NCBI GenBank assembly: GCA_036264445.1
Contig: DATAQW010000317.1
Location: forward strand, 1-48,148
Origin: Pseudacidobacterium sp036264445
GTDB lineage: Bacteria > Acidobacteriota > Terriglobia > Terriglobales > Acidobacteriaceae
Length of the DNA: 48,148 bases
Direction: 5' to 3'
Under the pieces are notes generated by a model, which did not search any database, was not told where the DNA came from, and worked only from the letters and a program-made list of their open reading frames with translations. The stretch's first letter is position 1. Each line of letters begins with the position of its first letter. Below are positions 8,449 to 15,270 of the stretch, one piece after another. Position numbers and translations under genes: made by a program.

Positions 8449-9375
8449 TTAGTACACAGCTGCAGATGTGAAAGCGATCTCTTTGAGCTTAGGACGGTTC
8501 TTCAGCGCTTCAGCAAGTATCTTTTTAGTTTCAGCCAGTTCCTCGCCTGCGACTTCGAGCCGCGGCGCGCGCACACGGGCGCTGCCGATGCCGAGTTCCT
8601 GTTGCACAAATTTAATGAGCTGAATGAATTTGGGAACTGTGTCCATACGCAGGAGCGGCAGAAACCAGCGGTAAAGCTCGAATGCTTCTTTTGTCTTGCC
8701 TTCATAGGTCAGGTTGAAGAGGGCCACGGATTCGGCAGGCAAAGCGTTGACTAGGCCAGCGATCCAGCCGGTTGCTCCGGCGGCGATGCCTTCGACGATA
8801 GCGTCATCGACTCCGACAAAAATCTGCAGGCGGTCTCTGAGCAGTGCGCGGATAGCTGTCACGCGCCGCACATCGCTGCTGGATTCTTTTACCGCACGGA
8901 AATTGCTGTGTTCTCCGGCCAGTTCGGCGATCTGTTCTGGAAGAAAGTCTGTTCCGTAGGCAATGGGATTGTTGTACAGCATGCAGGAAAGCGGCGTGGC
9001 CTGGAAGATAGCCGCGATGTGTGCTTTCATCTCGCGCCAGTCTCCGCGATAGACGTAGGGTGGCAACACCATCAGGCCGGAACAGCCGGCGTCACTGGCG
9101 GCTTTGGCAAGCAAGACGGCTTCTGCGGTGGAGAGCGCGGAAATGGCTGCAACAATGGGCGTTTTGCCGTCTGCGGTGGCAAGCATATTCTTGAGAATTG
9201 CTACCTTTTCATCCAATGTAAGTGTTGCGGCTTCACCGAGCGAGCCAAGCATCACGAGGCCAGTACAGCCGTTGTTGAGCAGCCACTGCGCGTGCTGCTG
9301 CATGAAGGCGTGATCAACCTTCAGTTGCTCATCGAATGCGGTGGTCATTGCGGGCATGACACCAAACCAGTTCAT
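8449..9375 (-). CDS. DapA-family lyase, probable 1-pyrroline-4-hydroxy-2-carboxylate deaminase
   Basis: A 308-residue dihydrodipicolinate-synthase-family TIM barrel. The Schiff-base lysine is Lys163 in FRAVKESSSD and the conserved tyrosine is Tyr134 in MLYNNP; GSLGEAATLT corresponds to the GTTGE substrate loop. In this gene neighbourhood the expected reaction is deamination of 1-pyrroline-4-hydroxy-2-carboxylate to 2,5-dioxovalerate, the step before the adjacent semialdehyde dehydrogenase. The ATG at 9375 overlaps the stop of the upstream FAD subunit as ATGA, indicating translational coupling; the open frame further upstream is only read-through. DapA-family members also act on sialic acid or keto-deoxy sugars, but the operon argues for hydroxyproline. 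Confidence 0.87.
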   Translation of the reverse strand: MNWFGVMPAMTTAFDEQLKVDHAFMQQHAQWLLNNGCTGLVMLGSLGEAATLTLDEKVAILKNMLATADGKTPIVAAISALSTAEAVLLAKAASDAGCSGLMVLPPYVYRGDWREMKAHIAAIFQATPLSCMLYNNPIAYGTDFLPEQIAELAGEHSNFRAVKESSSDVRRVTAIRALLRDRLQIFVGVDDAIVEGIAAGATGWIAGLVNALPAESVALFNLTYEGKTKEAFELYRWFLPLLRMDTVPKFIQLIKFVQQELGIGSARVRAPRLEVAGEELAETKKILAEALKNRPKLKEIAFTSAAVY

Positions 9376-10643
9376 TTTGTCTCCTGTAATTCGGTAAGTC
9401 CGGGTGTTGCGCCTAGACTGGAAAGCGTTGCGGGAAAAATAGGCGGACGGACAGAGTCGGCTTTCCATCCGAAAAGAAACTCAGCGGCTGTGCCGCAGAT
9501 ACGGCCCTGGCATGGCCCCATACCGCAGCGGGTGAGTAGTTTTGCTGCACGCCATGAGGCTTCATTCGTCAGAGCGCGATATGGCACGTCCTCACAGCGG
9601 CAGATCAGAGTGTCGTCCAGTGGCAGGCTTCTGAGCGCTGGCGTGAGCGCGAATGTCAGTTCAAGCTTTTGCGCGAATCGGCGCAACCTCGCACGATCAG
9701 GGAAGAGTGAACTTGCTTTTTGACGATGTCCTGCGCTTCCGTACCCGGCGATTTGCCCTTCAACCAGCGCCAGTTCCACACCTCCGACGCCTGTTGGCTC
9801 ACCGGCGCAATAAATGTTCGCAATGGAGGTCTGCTGCAGGTCATCGACTTCGACCCCGCTTTGCAAGATGCGGCAATTGAGAAGTTCCGCGAGTTCTGTG
9901 TTGGGGACAAGATGAAAGCCGCAGGCGAGATAGTCACAGGGAATGATCCATGTGCGATTCCCTTTGCGCAGCGTGATGGATTCAAGCTTTCCATCCCCCT
10001 GTGCGGAAACGGGCCAACAGCTTGCATGGAACGGTACATCAAGTGTACGGCTTTTGTATTTGAGGGCCTGCCAGAGCTTTTCCTTATCTGTAACTACAGA
10101 AATTGCAAATATAAGAAGGCGTGAAAACGAGGCTTGCTCGCAGACGGCCAGCACCCTTGCTCCATGCTTGCGCAGATGGGCAGCGACGGCGAGCAGAAGC
10201 GGTCCGCTGCCCCCTACGACGATACGCTTGCCCTGGACAGAAAGGCCGCTTTTCACCAAAGCCTGTAATGCGCCAGCACCAAGAACATTAGGAAGCGTCC
10301 AACCGGGAAATGGAAGAAAGCGTTCGCGTGCCCCGGTGGCAAGGATGAGCTTCTGATATCCAATGTCAATACAGCCGCCATTCTGTTCAGCGCGCAGAAT
10401 CTCGGGAGCGGGCTGGGCGAAGATTCGCGCGCCGTGAATCCGCGTAATATTCAAGGCGGCCATTCGCTTATACCAGTAGACGGCCCCCTTTGGAGGAGTG
10501 TTGCTGCCGCGCCATATCTGACCGCCGAGGGTGAGATTGTCATCGAGGATAGCGACCTTCTTTCCGCACTCGGCAGAGCAGACAGCGGCGGCGATACCAG
10601 CCGGACCTCCTCCAGCAACGACAATCTCAAAGCGCTGCGTCAC
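9372..10643 (-). CDS. D-hydroxyproline dehydrogenase, FAD subunit with BFD-like iron-sulfur domain
   Basis: A 423-residue NAD(P)/FAD-dependent oxidoreductase like the alpha subunits of heteromeric opine, proline and D-hydroxyproline dehydrogenases (HcnB/OoxA type). It has an N-terminal dinucleotide fold (IVVAGGGPAGIAAAVC), a second fold around VVGGSGPLLLAVAAHL, and an FAD-binding segment (IANIYCAGEPTGVGGVE). The C-terminal BFD-like [2Fe-2S] domain shows CRCEDV and CGMGPCQGRICG. It should oxidise cis-4-hydroxy-D-proline with the two following subunits and pass electrons to the respiratory chain. The start is GTG at 10643, whose GTGA overlaps the stop of the small ferredoxin subunit. The substrate is inferred from the epimerase and deaminase in the same operon. 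Confidence 0.86.
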   Translation of the reverse strand: MTQRFEIVVAGGGPAGIAAAVCSAECGKKVAILDDNLTLGGQIWRGSNTPPKGAVYWYKRMAALNITRIHGARIFAQPAPEILRAEQNGGCIDIGYQKLILATGARERFLPFPGWTLPNVLGAGALQALVKSGLSVQGKRIVVGGSGPLLLAVAAHLRKHGARVLAVCEQASFSRLLIFAISVVTDKEKLWQALKYKSRTLDVPFHASCWPVSAQGDGKLESITLRKGNRTWIIPCDYLACGFHLVPNTELAELLNCRILQSGVEVDDLQQTSIANIYCAGEPTGVGGVELALVEGQIAGYGSAGHRQKASSLFPDRARLRRFAQKLELTFALTPALRSLPLDDTLICRCEDVPYRALTNEASWRAAKLLTRCGMGPCQGRICGTAAEFLFGWKADSVRPPIFPATLSSLGATPGLTELQETK

Positions 10644-10882
10644 TGGGTTTCCACCTCCATGCCAGACTCGCAGAGTATTTGGCAGGTACGCTGGTGGGGG
10701 TTGCCGTTCACGATGGCACGACATTCAAAGCAGATGCCCATTCCGCAGAGTGGACCGCGCGGTTCTCCAGTAACGGATGCGCGGCAGTTTGCGCCTACGT
10801 TCATCATTGCGGCCGCAATGCTTGTGCCTGCTTCTACGATGAACGGCAGACCATTGATCTTTATTGGAATGCGATCAGGCAT
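10640..10882 (-). CDS. D-hydroxyproline dehydrogenase, small [2Fe-2S] ferredoxin-like subunit
   Basis: An 80-residue (2Fe-2S)-binding protein of the HcnA/OoxB small-subunit type. It begins MPDRIPIKINGLPF and has a ferredoxin cysteine set at GPLCGMGICFEC and RTCQILC. The ATG at 10882 lies inside the end of the upstream DAO-type gene (8-bp overlap) and its stop overlaps the next gene as GTGA. The size and position between two FAD subunits are characteristic of three-subunit amino-acid dehydrogenases. The frame is open well upstream, but that part is antisense-like read-through of the neighbour and not part of this protein. Confidence 0.85.
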   Translation of the reverse strand: MPDRIPIKINGLPFIVEAGTSIAAAMMNVGANCRASVTGEPRGPLCGMGICFECRAIVNGNPHQRTCQILCESGMEVETQ

Positions 10883-11999
10883 AGGCCACCTGATGTGCGA
10901 AACGCCCCGGCAGATATGGCTGCGGCGGAATGGCCGAACCACGCCCGAGCAGGTGGTCTGCCAGCAGGCGCGCCGTTGCCAGAGATGTTGTGATGCCGAG
11001 GCCTTCGTGTCCTGTGGCAAGAAAGACTGTCGGGTCTTCTGTCGGGCCGATGAGCGGCAATTTGTCAGGGGTGGCGGCGCGAAAACCTGTCCAGACGCGG
11101 ATGGAAGAAAGATCGCCGAGCGATGGCATGTAATCGATGGCACGTGCCAGCATCGCGGAAAGAATGCCTTGATCGACGCCAGGGCTTTCATTGTCATACT
11201 GGCGCGAAGAGCCGATCAGTAATTGACCTGTGCGTCGCGGCTGCACGTTGAAGGCAACGGAATCGCTGGCGATTGAGTGCGCGCTTTTCAAATAGCCAAG
11301 CTCGACAAGCTGATGCCGCACGAAGTACGGATAGCGATCTGTAATGATGAGATGTCCCTTGCGTTTCCTGATGGGCAAATGCGGGATGAGACCTGTTGCG
11401 CTGGCTCCTGTGGCGTGGATGATGTACGTGGCAGAGATGGTCGAGCCATCATTGAGAATTACGCGACCTTTGCTTCCGCTCGTAACTATTTTCCCCAGGT
11501 AGAGCTTAGCCCCAGCCTGCTGTGCGCGCTCTGCTAAGTAAGCAGCGGCACAAGGGGGGTAGAGTACTGCATCAGAGGGCACGAGCAATGCTCCGGCCAG
11601 AGGGCGGCGAAGGTTCGGTTCAGCCTCAACCAGCTCTTGCTGATAAAGGACCTCGGTTGCGACGTTTACGTTCGCGTAGAGCGCCTGCTTGCGGCGGACT
11701 TCCCGCATTTCCTCTTCGTCGGCAGCGATCCAGAGCGTGCCGCAGCGGTCGTATTCCACGTTCGCGGGCAACCGCAAGGCAAGCTCATTCCAGAGCGATT
11801 GCGAATATTGCGTCAGAGCAAGCTGGGCGGGCGAATCGTCCATGACGACGATGTGGCCCATGCCCGCGGCGGTGGCTGTGCCACCAATGATGTCAGCTTC
11901 GACGATGGCAGTGCGCATTCCGGCGTGCGCAAGTTCGCAGGCACAGGCTGCTCCGACGATACCCGCGCCGATTACGACTGTGTCATAAGAAAGCGTCAT
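10875..11999 (-). CDS. D-hydroxyproline dehydrogenase, DAO-type FAD subunit
   Basis: A 374-residue FAD-dependent oxidoreductase of the D-amino-acid oxidase/glycine oxidase family (HcnC/OoxA-partner type). The dinucleotide fold is TVVIGAGIVGAACACELAHAG followed by an acidic residue after the second strand (AIVEAD); the C-terminus has the FAD motif LIGPTEDPTVFLATGHEGLGIT. It is the likely catalytic subunit that oxidises cis-4-hydroxy-D-proline to the pyrroline. The start ATG at 11999 overlaps the epimerase stop by 4 bp, and the end overlaps the small subunit by 8 bp. An FAD-only monomeric amine oxidase is possible in isolation, but the operon supports the multisubunit complex. Confidence 0.86.
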   Translation of the reverse strand: MTLSYDTVVIGAGIVGAACACELAHAGMRTAIVEADIIGGTATAAGMGHIVVMDDSPAQLALTQYSQSLWNELALRLPANVEYDRCGTLWIAADEEEMREVRRKQALYANVNVATEVLYQQELVEAEPNLRRPLAGALLVPSDAVLYPPCAAAYLAERAQQAGAKLYLGKIVTSGSKGRVILNDGSTISATYIIHATGASATGLIPHLPIRKRKGHLIITDRYPYFVRHQLVELGYLKSAHSIASDSVAFNVQPRRTGQLLIGSSRQYDNESPGVDQGILSAMLARAIDYMPSLGDLSSIRVWTGFRAATPDKLPLIGPTEDPTVFLATGHEGLGITTSLATARLLADHLLGRGSAIPPQPYLPGRFAHQVAYA

Positions 12000-12952
12000 C
12001 GAATGATGCCCATGCGGAAAGGGTCGTTTTCATCCAGTATGAGCGAGGATTCGGCTGTCACATAAGCGGAGCCGGTAATGCTGGGCAACACTCGGCCGTC
12101 GCGCACTTCAATGGAGCCATCAAAGATTGTGCTAAGGATACCTTCCTGCCTCCACACCTCTCCTGGAGCAAGCTTGCCATCAGCATAGAGGCAGGCCATT
12201 TTGGCGCTGGTTCCAGTGCCGCAGGGCGAGCGGTCATAGGCTTTGCCGGGGCAGAGAACGAAGTTGCGACTTTGGGCGTGTCCGTTGCTCGGAGCACCGA
12301 AGAGTTCGATATGGTCGATCTCCGCGCCATCTGCGCCGGTGATGTAATTTGCCGCCAACGCCTGCCGGATGGCCCAGGTGAAATCGGTAAGGGCATCGAC
12401 GTGTTGGAGAGTGAGCGGCAGGCTGTTTTGCTCGATAAGATAGAACCAGTTTCCGCCCCAGGCGACATCTCCGGTCACTTGTCCGTAGCCGGGCACATCT
12501 ATGGACACACCGACGTTGCTACGATAGCTGGGTACGTTGGCGATGGTAACTTCACCCGATTCGTGGAGAGTAGCGTTGACGATGCCAACAGGGGTTTCGA
12601 TTCTGGGCGTGCCGGGCCGAATTTTTCCGAGATAAGAGAGGCTCACAACCAAGCCAATCGTGCCGTGTCCGCACATGCCGAGATATCCGACGTTATTGAA
12701 GAATATGACGCCGATATCGCAGGAGGGATCGTGAGGCTCACAGAGCAGCGCCCCTATCAGTACGTCAGACCCCCGCGGCTCATTTACTACGGCTGAGCGG
12801 AAAGGATCGTGCTTCGAACGGAAACGTTCCAGCCGCTCCCCTAATGGGCCGATGCCGAGATCGGGACCTCCAGCAAGTACAAGGCGGGTAGGCTCTCCTG
12901 CTGTGTGGGAGTCAATGATCTGGATGCGATGCGATTTGCTTTTCGTCAGCAT
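11996..12952 (-). CDS. 4-hydroxyproline 2-epimerase
   Basis: A 318-residue proline racemase-family enzyme. Both catalytic cysteines are present: Cys94 in GMCGHGTIG and Cys244 in SPCGTGTSAKMA. The Cys/Cys pair fits an epimerase or racemase and excludes the Cys/Thr trans-3-hydroxyproline dehydratases. It should convert trans-4-hydroxy-L-proline to cis-4-hydroxy-D-proline, the first step of this pathway. It is the first gene of the minus-strand operon, with the GntR regulator divergent 147 bp away. The ATG at 12952 has no obvious ribosome site. Plain proline racemase is less likely because the downstream genes are those of hydroxyproline degradation. Confidence 0.9.
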   Translation of the reverse strand: MLTKSKSHRIQIIDSHTAGEPTRLVLAGGPDLGIGPLGERLERFRSKHDPFRSAVVNEPRGSDVLIGALLCEPHDPSCDIGVIFFNNVGYLGMCGHGTIGLVVSLSYLGKIRPGTPRIETPVGIVNATLHESGEVTIANVPSYRSNVGVSIDVPGYGQVTGDVAWGGNWFYLIEQNSLPLTLQHVDALTDFTWAIRQALAANYITGADGAEIDHIELFGAPSNGHAQSRNFVLCPGKAYDRSPCGTGTSAKMACLYADGKLAPGEVWRQEGILSTIFDGSIEVRDGRVLPSITGSAYVTAESSLILDENDPFRMGIIR

Positions 12953-13099
12953 TTATAAATGTCTACAAAATTGAATACAATGTGAGTATAGCTTAATCAA
13001 CGCACACAAGAGCGCATTCTCTGCTTTTCGTTAGATGCTTTCGTCAGAAACTATTCCTTTCATCATGCGTCTCCTTTACTCTGAGGCGTGGTCCTTTCA
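12953..13099. promoter_or_regulatory. Divergent control region of hydroxyproline operon and GntR gene
   Basis: The region contains the near-palindrome ATTGAATACAAT at 12970-12981, preceded by TGTCTACA at 12960-12967. Read on the minus strand it also contains TTGATT, then 17 bp, then TATTCA, a weak promoter-like pair whose -10 overlaps the palindrome. An operator overlapping the promoter would suit a GntR repressor encoded next door. Position and symmetry are seen; the binding protein is inferred. Confidence 0.4.
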
Positions 13100-13825
13100 A
13101 TGAACAATACGAAAAAAACTGCTTCTAAGTCGAAAGCCGAACACGGCACGAGTCTCCGCACGGCGTTTCAAGAAATTCGGGAATTGATTGTGCATGGAAG
13201 GCTTTCCCCGGGAACGTGGATTGTGGAAGGCGATCTGGCCGAGCGGCTGGGGATGAGCCGCACTCCGGTACGCGGCGCGCTGCATTGGCTGCAGCGCGAA
13301 GGCTACGTTCTGGAGCATAAGAACGTCAGCAAGTCGCGGATGATCGTGGCGCCTCTGACGAAGGAAGATGCGAACGAACTGTATTCAATCATCGGGCGAA
13401 TCGAAGGTCTCGCTGGGCGGCGCACGGCATTATTGCCCAAGGGGCAGCGGATGGAAATTGTGCTGCAGCTTAGGGGCTACAACCATCAGCTCGATGAGAT
13501 TGTGAAGGCTCGTCAGGCAAAGGCCAGCGGCATCTTCGATCTCGACCATAATTTCCATCGCGCGATTGTGAATGCCGGAGCGGGTCCGCGGCTGCTGGCG
13601 CTACACAAAGCTATTGAGCCGCAGACGGAGCGCTACTGGCGCCTCTATGCCAGCTCGATTATTCATGATCTGCACCGCTCGATTGCCGAGCACGATGAGA
13701 TTATTCATGCAATTGCTGAAGGCGATCCGGACCGCGTGGAAAGTGGATTACAGATGAACTGGGCGAATGGCGCGGAACGCCTTGCGCATGTGATTGACCT
13801 GTTTGGCGAGCGCGGAAGCTGGTAA
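13100..13825 (+). CDS. GntR-family (FCD) transcriptional regulator of hydroxyproline operon
   Basis: A 241-residue GntR regulator of the FadR/FCD subfamily. The winged helix is LREIR-type: FQEIRELIVHGRLSPGTWIVEGDLAERLGMSRTPVRGAL..LQREGYV, and the all-helical FCD ligand domain has metal-site-like residues (DLDHNFHRAIV, AEHDEIIHAI). FCD regulators usually sense small organic acids. It is divergent from the epimerase-led operon, which makes it the likely local regulator. I use the ATG at 13100; the GTG at 13088 lies directly against the GAGG motif at 13083-13086, which fits the ATG better although the spacing is long. Confidence 0.87.
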   Translation: MNNTKKTASKSKAEHGTSLRTAFQEIRELIVHGRLSPGTWIVEGDLAERLGMSRTPVRGALHWLQREGYVLEHKNVSKSRMIVAPLTKEDANELYSIIGRIEGLAGRRTALLPKGQRMEIVLQLRGYNHQLDEIVKARQAKASGIFDLDHNFHRAIVNAGAGPRLLALHKAIEPQTERYWRLYASSIIHDLHRSIAEHDEIIHAIAEGDPDRVESGLQMNWANGAERLAHVIDLFGERGSW

Positions 13826-13977
13826 CAGGGCACAGATCGGACGCCTGAAGAAAGAACGTCGCTTATCCATTCAGATTGCTTTGTAATTTTTCCGAGAGCT
13901 GAGACTGTACCGCTATGAGGGAAGCCTGTCGCAAATCTACGATTAGACTGGCAGTTGCGAAAAGCGGAGATGCATGA

Positions 13978-15168
13978 ATGAGTGTACGTTTTGCGGGCTG
14001 CCTTCTTTTTCTTTCTCTTTGTTCGATAAATACCACGCTGCCGGCACAGCAGCACCAGATTCCGCCGGATCAGCAGAAGCGCATTGATGACGACGTTGTC
14101 CTGCGTGTAGGCGATATCTCGGACAATCCCGGACCGCTGGCAAAGGGCCTTTCTTCAAAGAACAAACCCAAAGATGTCGAAGCGGCGATTCGCAAGGTTG
14201 CCGACTGGCAGTTGCAGGCGCAGCCATATTTCGGCAATGAGTGGACGTGGAGTGTTCTCTACACAGGTTTCATGGCGGCCTCTGACGCTACCGGCGATAT
14301 GAAATACAGAGACGCAATGATGGGCGTTGGTGAGAAGTTCAATTGGAAGCTGCGCTCGCATCTCCCCAATGCAGACGACTCAAGTATTGGACAGACTTAT
14401 ACCGAACTGTACATGCAGAAGCATGATCCGCAGATGATTGCCAATACGCGCGATGAGCTGGATGCTCTGTATCCGCTGGAAAAAGATGCGCGTGGCAGAA
14501 TTCCGTGGTGGTGGTGCGACGCGCTGTTCATGGGGCCTCCGGTGTGGGTGCGTATGTATGCCATTACGCAGGACGTGAAATATCTCGGCTATATTGACCG
14601 CGAGTGGTGGAAGACCTCGGAGCTTCTCTACGACCCTGAAGAGCATCTTTATTTCCGCGATGCAACTTATCTGAAAAAGACAGAAGAGAACGGCCAAAAG
14701 ATGTTCTGGTCACGCGGCAATGGATGGGTGATGGGCGGATTTGTGCGCGTGCTGCAGTATTATCCGAAGAACCGTCCTGAGCGCGAAAAGTATATCCGGC
14801 AATTCACGGAAATGGCGGCGAAACTCGCTTCATTGCAAGGCAAAGATGGCCTTTGGCGCTCAGGCCTGCTCGATCCTGATTATTATGGCGTTCCTGAGAA
14901 TTCCGGGTCTGCGCTGATCACCTATGGCCTTGCGTATGGTGTGAATGAAGGCATTCTGGACAGCAAGACCTACAGGCCAGTGGTTGAGCGCGCTTGGAAA
15001 GGGCTGCTTTCGTATGTTTATGCGGATGGCCGCCTGGGCAGCATTCAGCAGGTCGGTGCTGCGCCTTCATTCTTTAGACCATCATCGAGCTGGGTATACG
15101 GCGTGGGAGGCTTTCTCCTTGCCGGGTCTGAGATAGATCGCATGGCTAAGGGTGGGAAGCGTCAATAG
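13978..15168 (+). CDS. Exported GH105/GH88-family unsaturated glycuronyl hydrolase
   Basis: A 396-residue alpha/alpha-barrel hydrolase removing unsaturated uronic acid residues from lyase-generated oligosaccharides (YteR/YesR type). Residues 1-23 form a signal peptide (GCLLFLSLCS, cleavage near LPAQQ), so it acts outside the cytoplasm. Conserved segments are IPWWWCDALFMGPPVW with the likely catalytic Asp181, FWSRGNGWVMGG, and ENSGSALITYGLAYG. The start ATG at 13978 has GGAG 8 bp upstream. It stands alone between the GntR gene and a convergent GH95 gene. The exact oligosaccharide (rhamnogalacturonan or another uronan) cannot be read from the sequence. Confidence 0.88.
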   Translation: MSVRFAGCLLFLSLCSINTTLPAQQHQIPPDQQKRIDDDVVLRVGDISDNPGPLAKGLSSKNKPKDVEAAIRKVADWQLQAQPYFGNEWTWSVLYTGFMAASDATGDMKYRDAMMGVGEKFNWKLRSHLPNADDSSIGQTYTELYMQKHDPQMIANTRDELDALYPLEKDARGRIPWWWCDALFMGPPVWVRMYAITQDVKYLGYIDREWWKTSELLYDPEEHLYFRDATYLKKTEENGQKMFWSRGNGWVMGGFVRVLQYYPKNRPEREKYIRQFTEMAAKLASLQGKDGLWRSGLLDPDYYGVPENSGSALITYGLAYGVNEGILDSKTYRPVVERAWKGLLSYVYADGRLGSIQQVGAAPSFFRPSSSWVYGVGGFLLAGSEIDRMAKGGKRQ

Positions 15169-15219
15169 GTATCTCAAAGATATGTGATGGCTTCTGCTCT
15201 TACACTCAATAAGCACATA

Positions 15220-15261
15220 CAGCTTTGTACGGCACGCCCCCAATTGCGCCATACAAAGCTG
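15220..15261. terminator. Bidirectional terminator-like inverted repeat
   Basis: Perfect 10-bp arms CAGCTTTGTA (15220-15229) and TACAAAGCTG (15252-15261) enclose 22 nt, with a further GGC/GCC pairing possible inside. It sits between convergent GH105 and GH95 genes, 10 bp before the GH95 stop, and has no strong T-run. Confidence 0.5.
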
Positions 15262-15270
15262 ATGTTCAAA

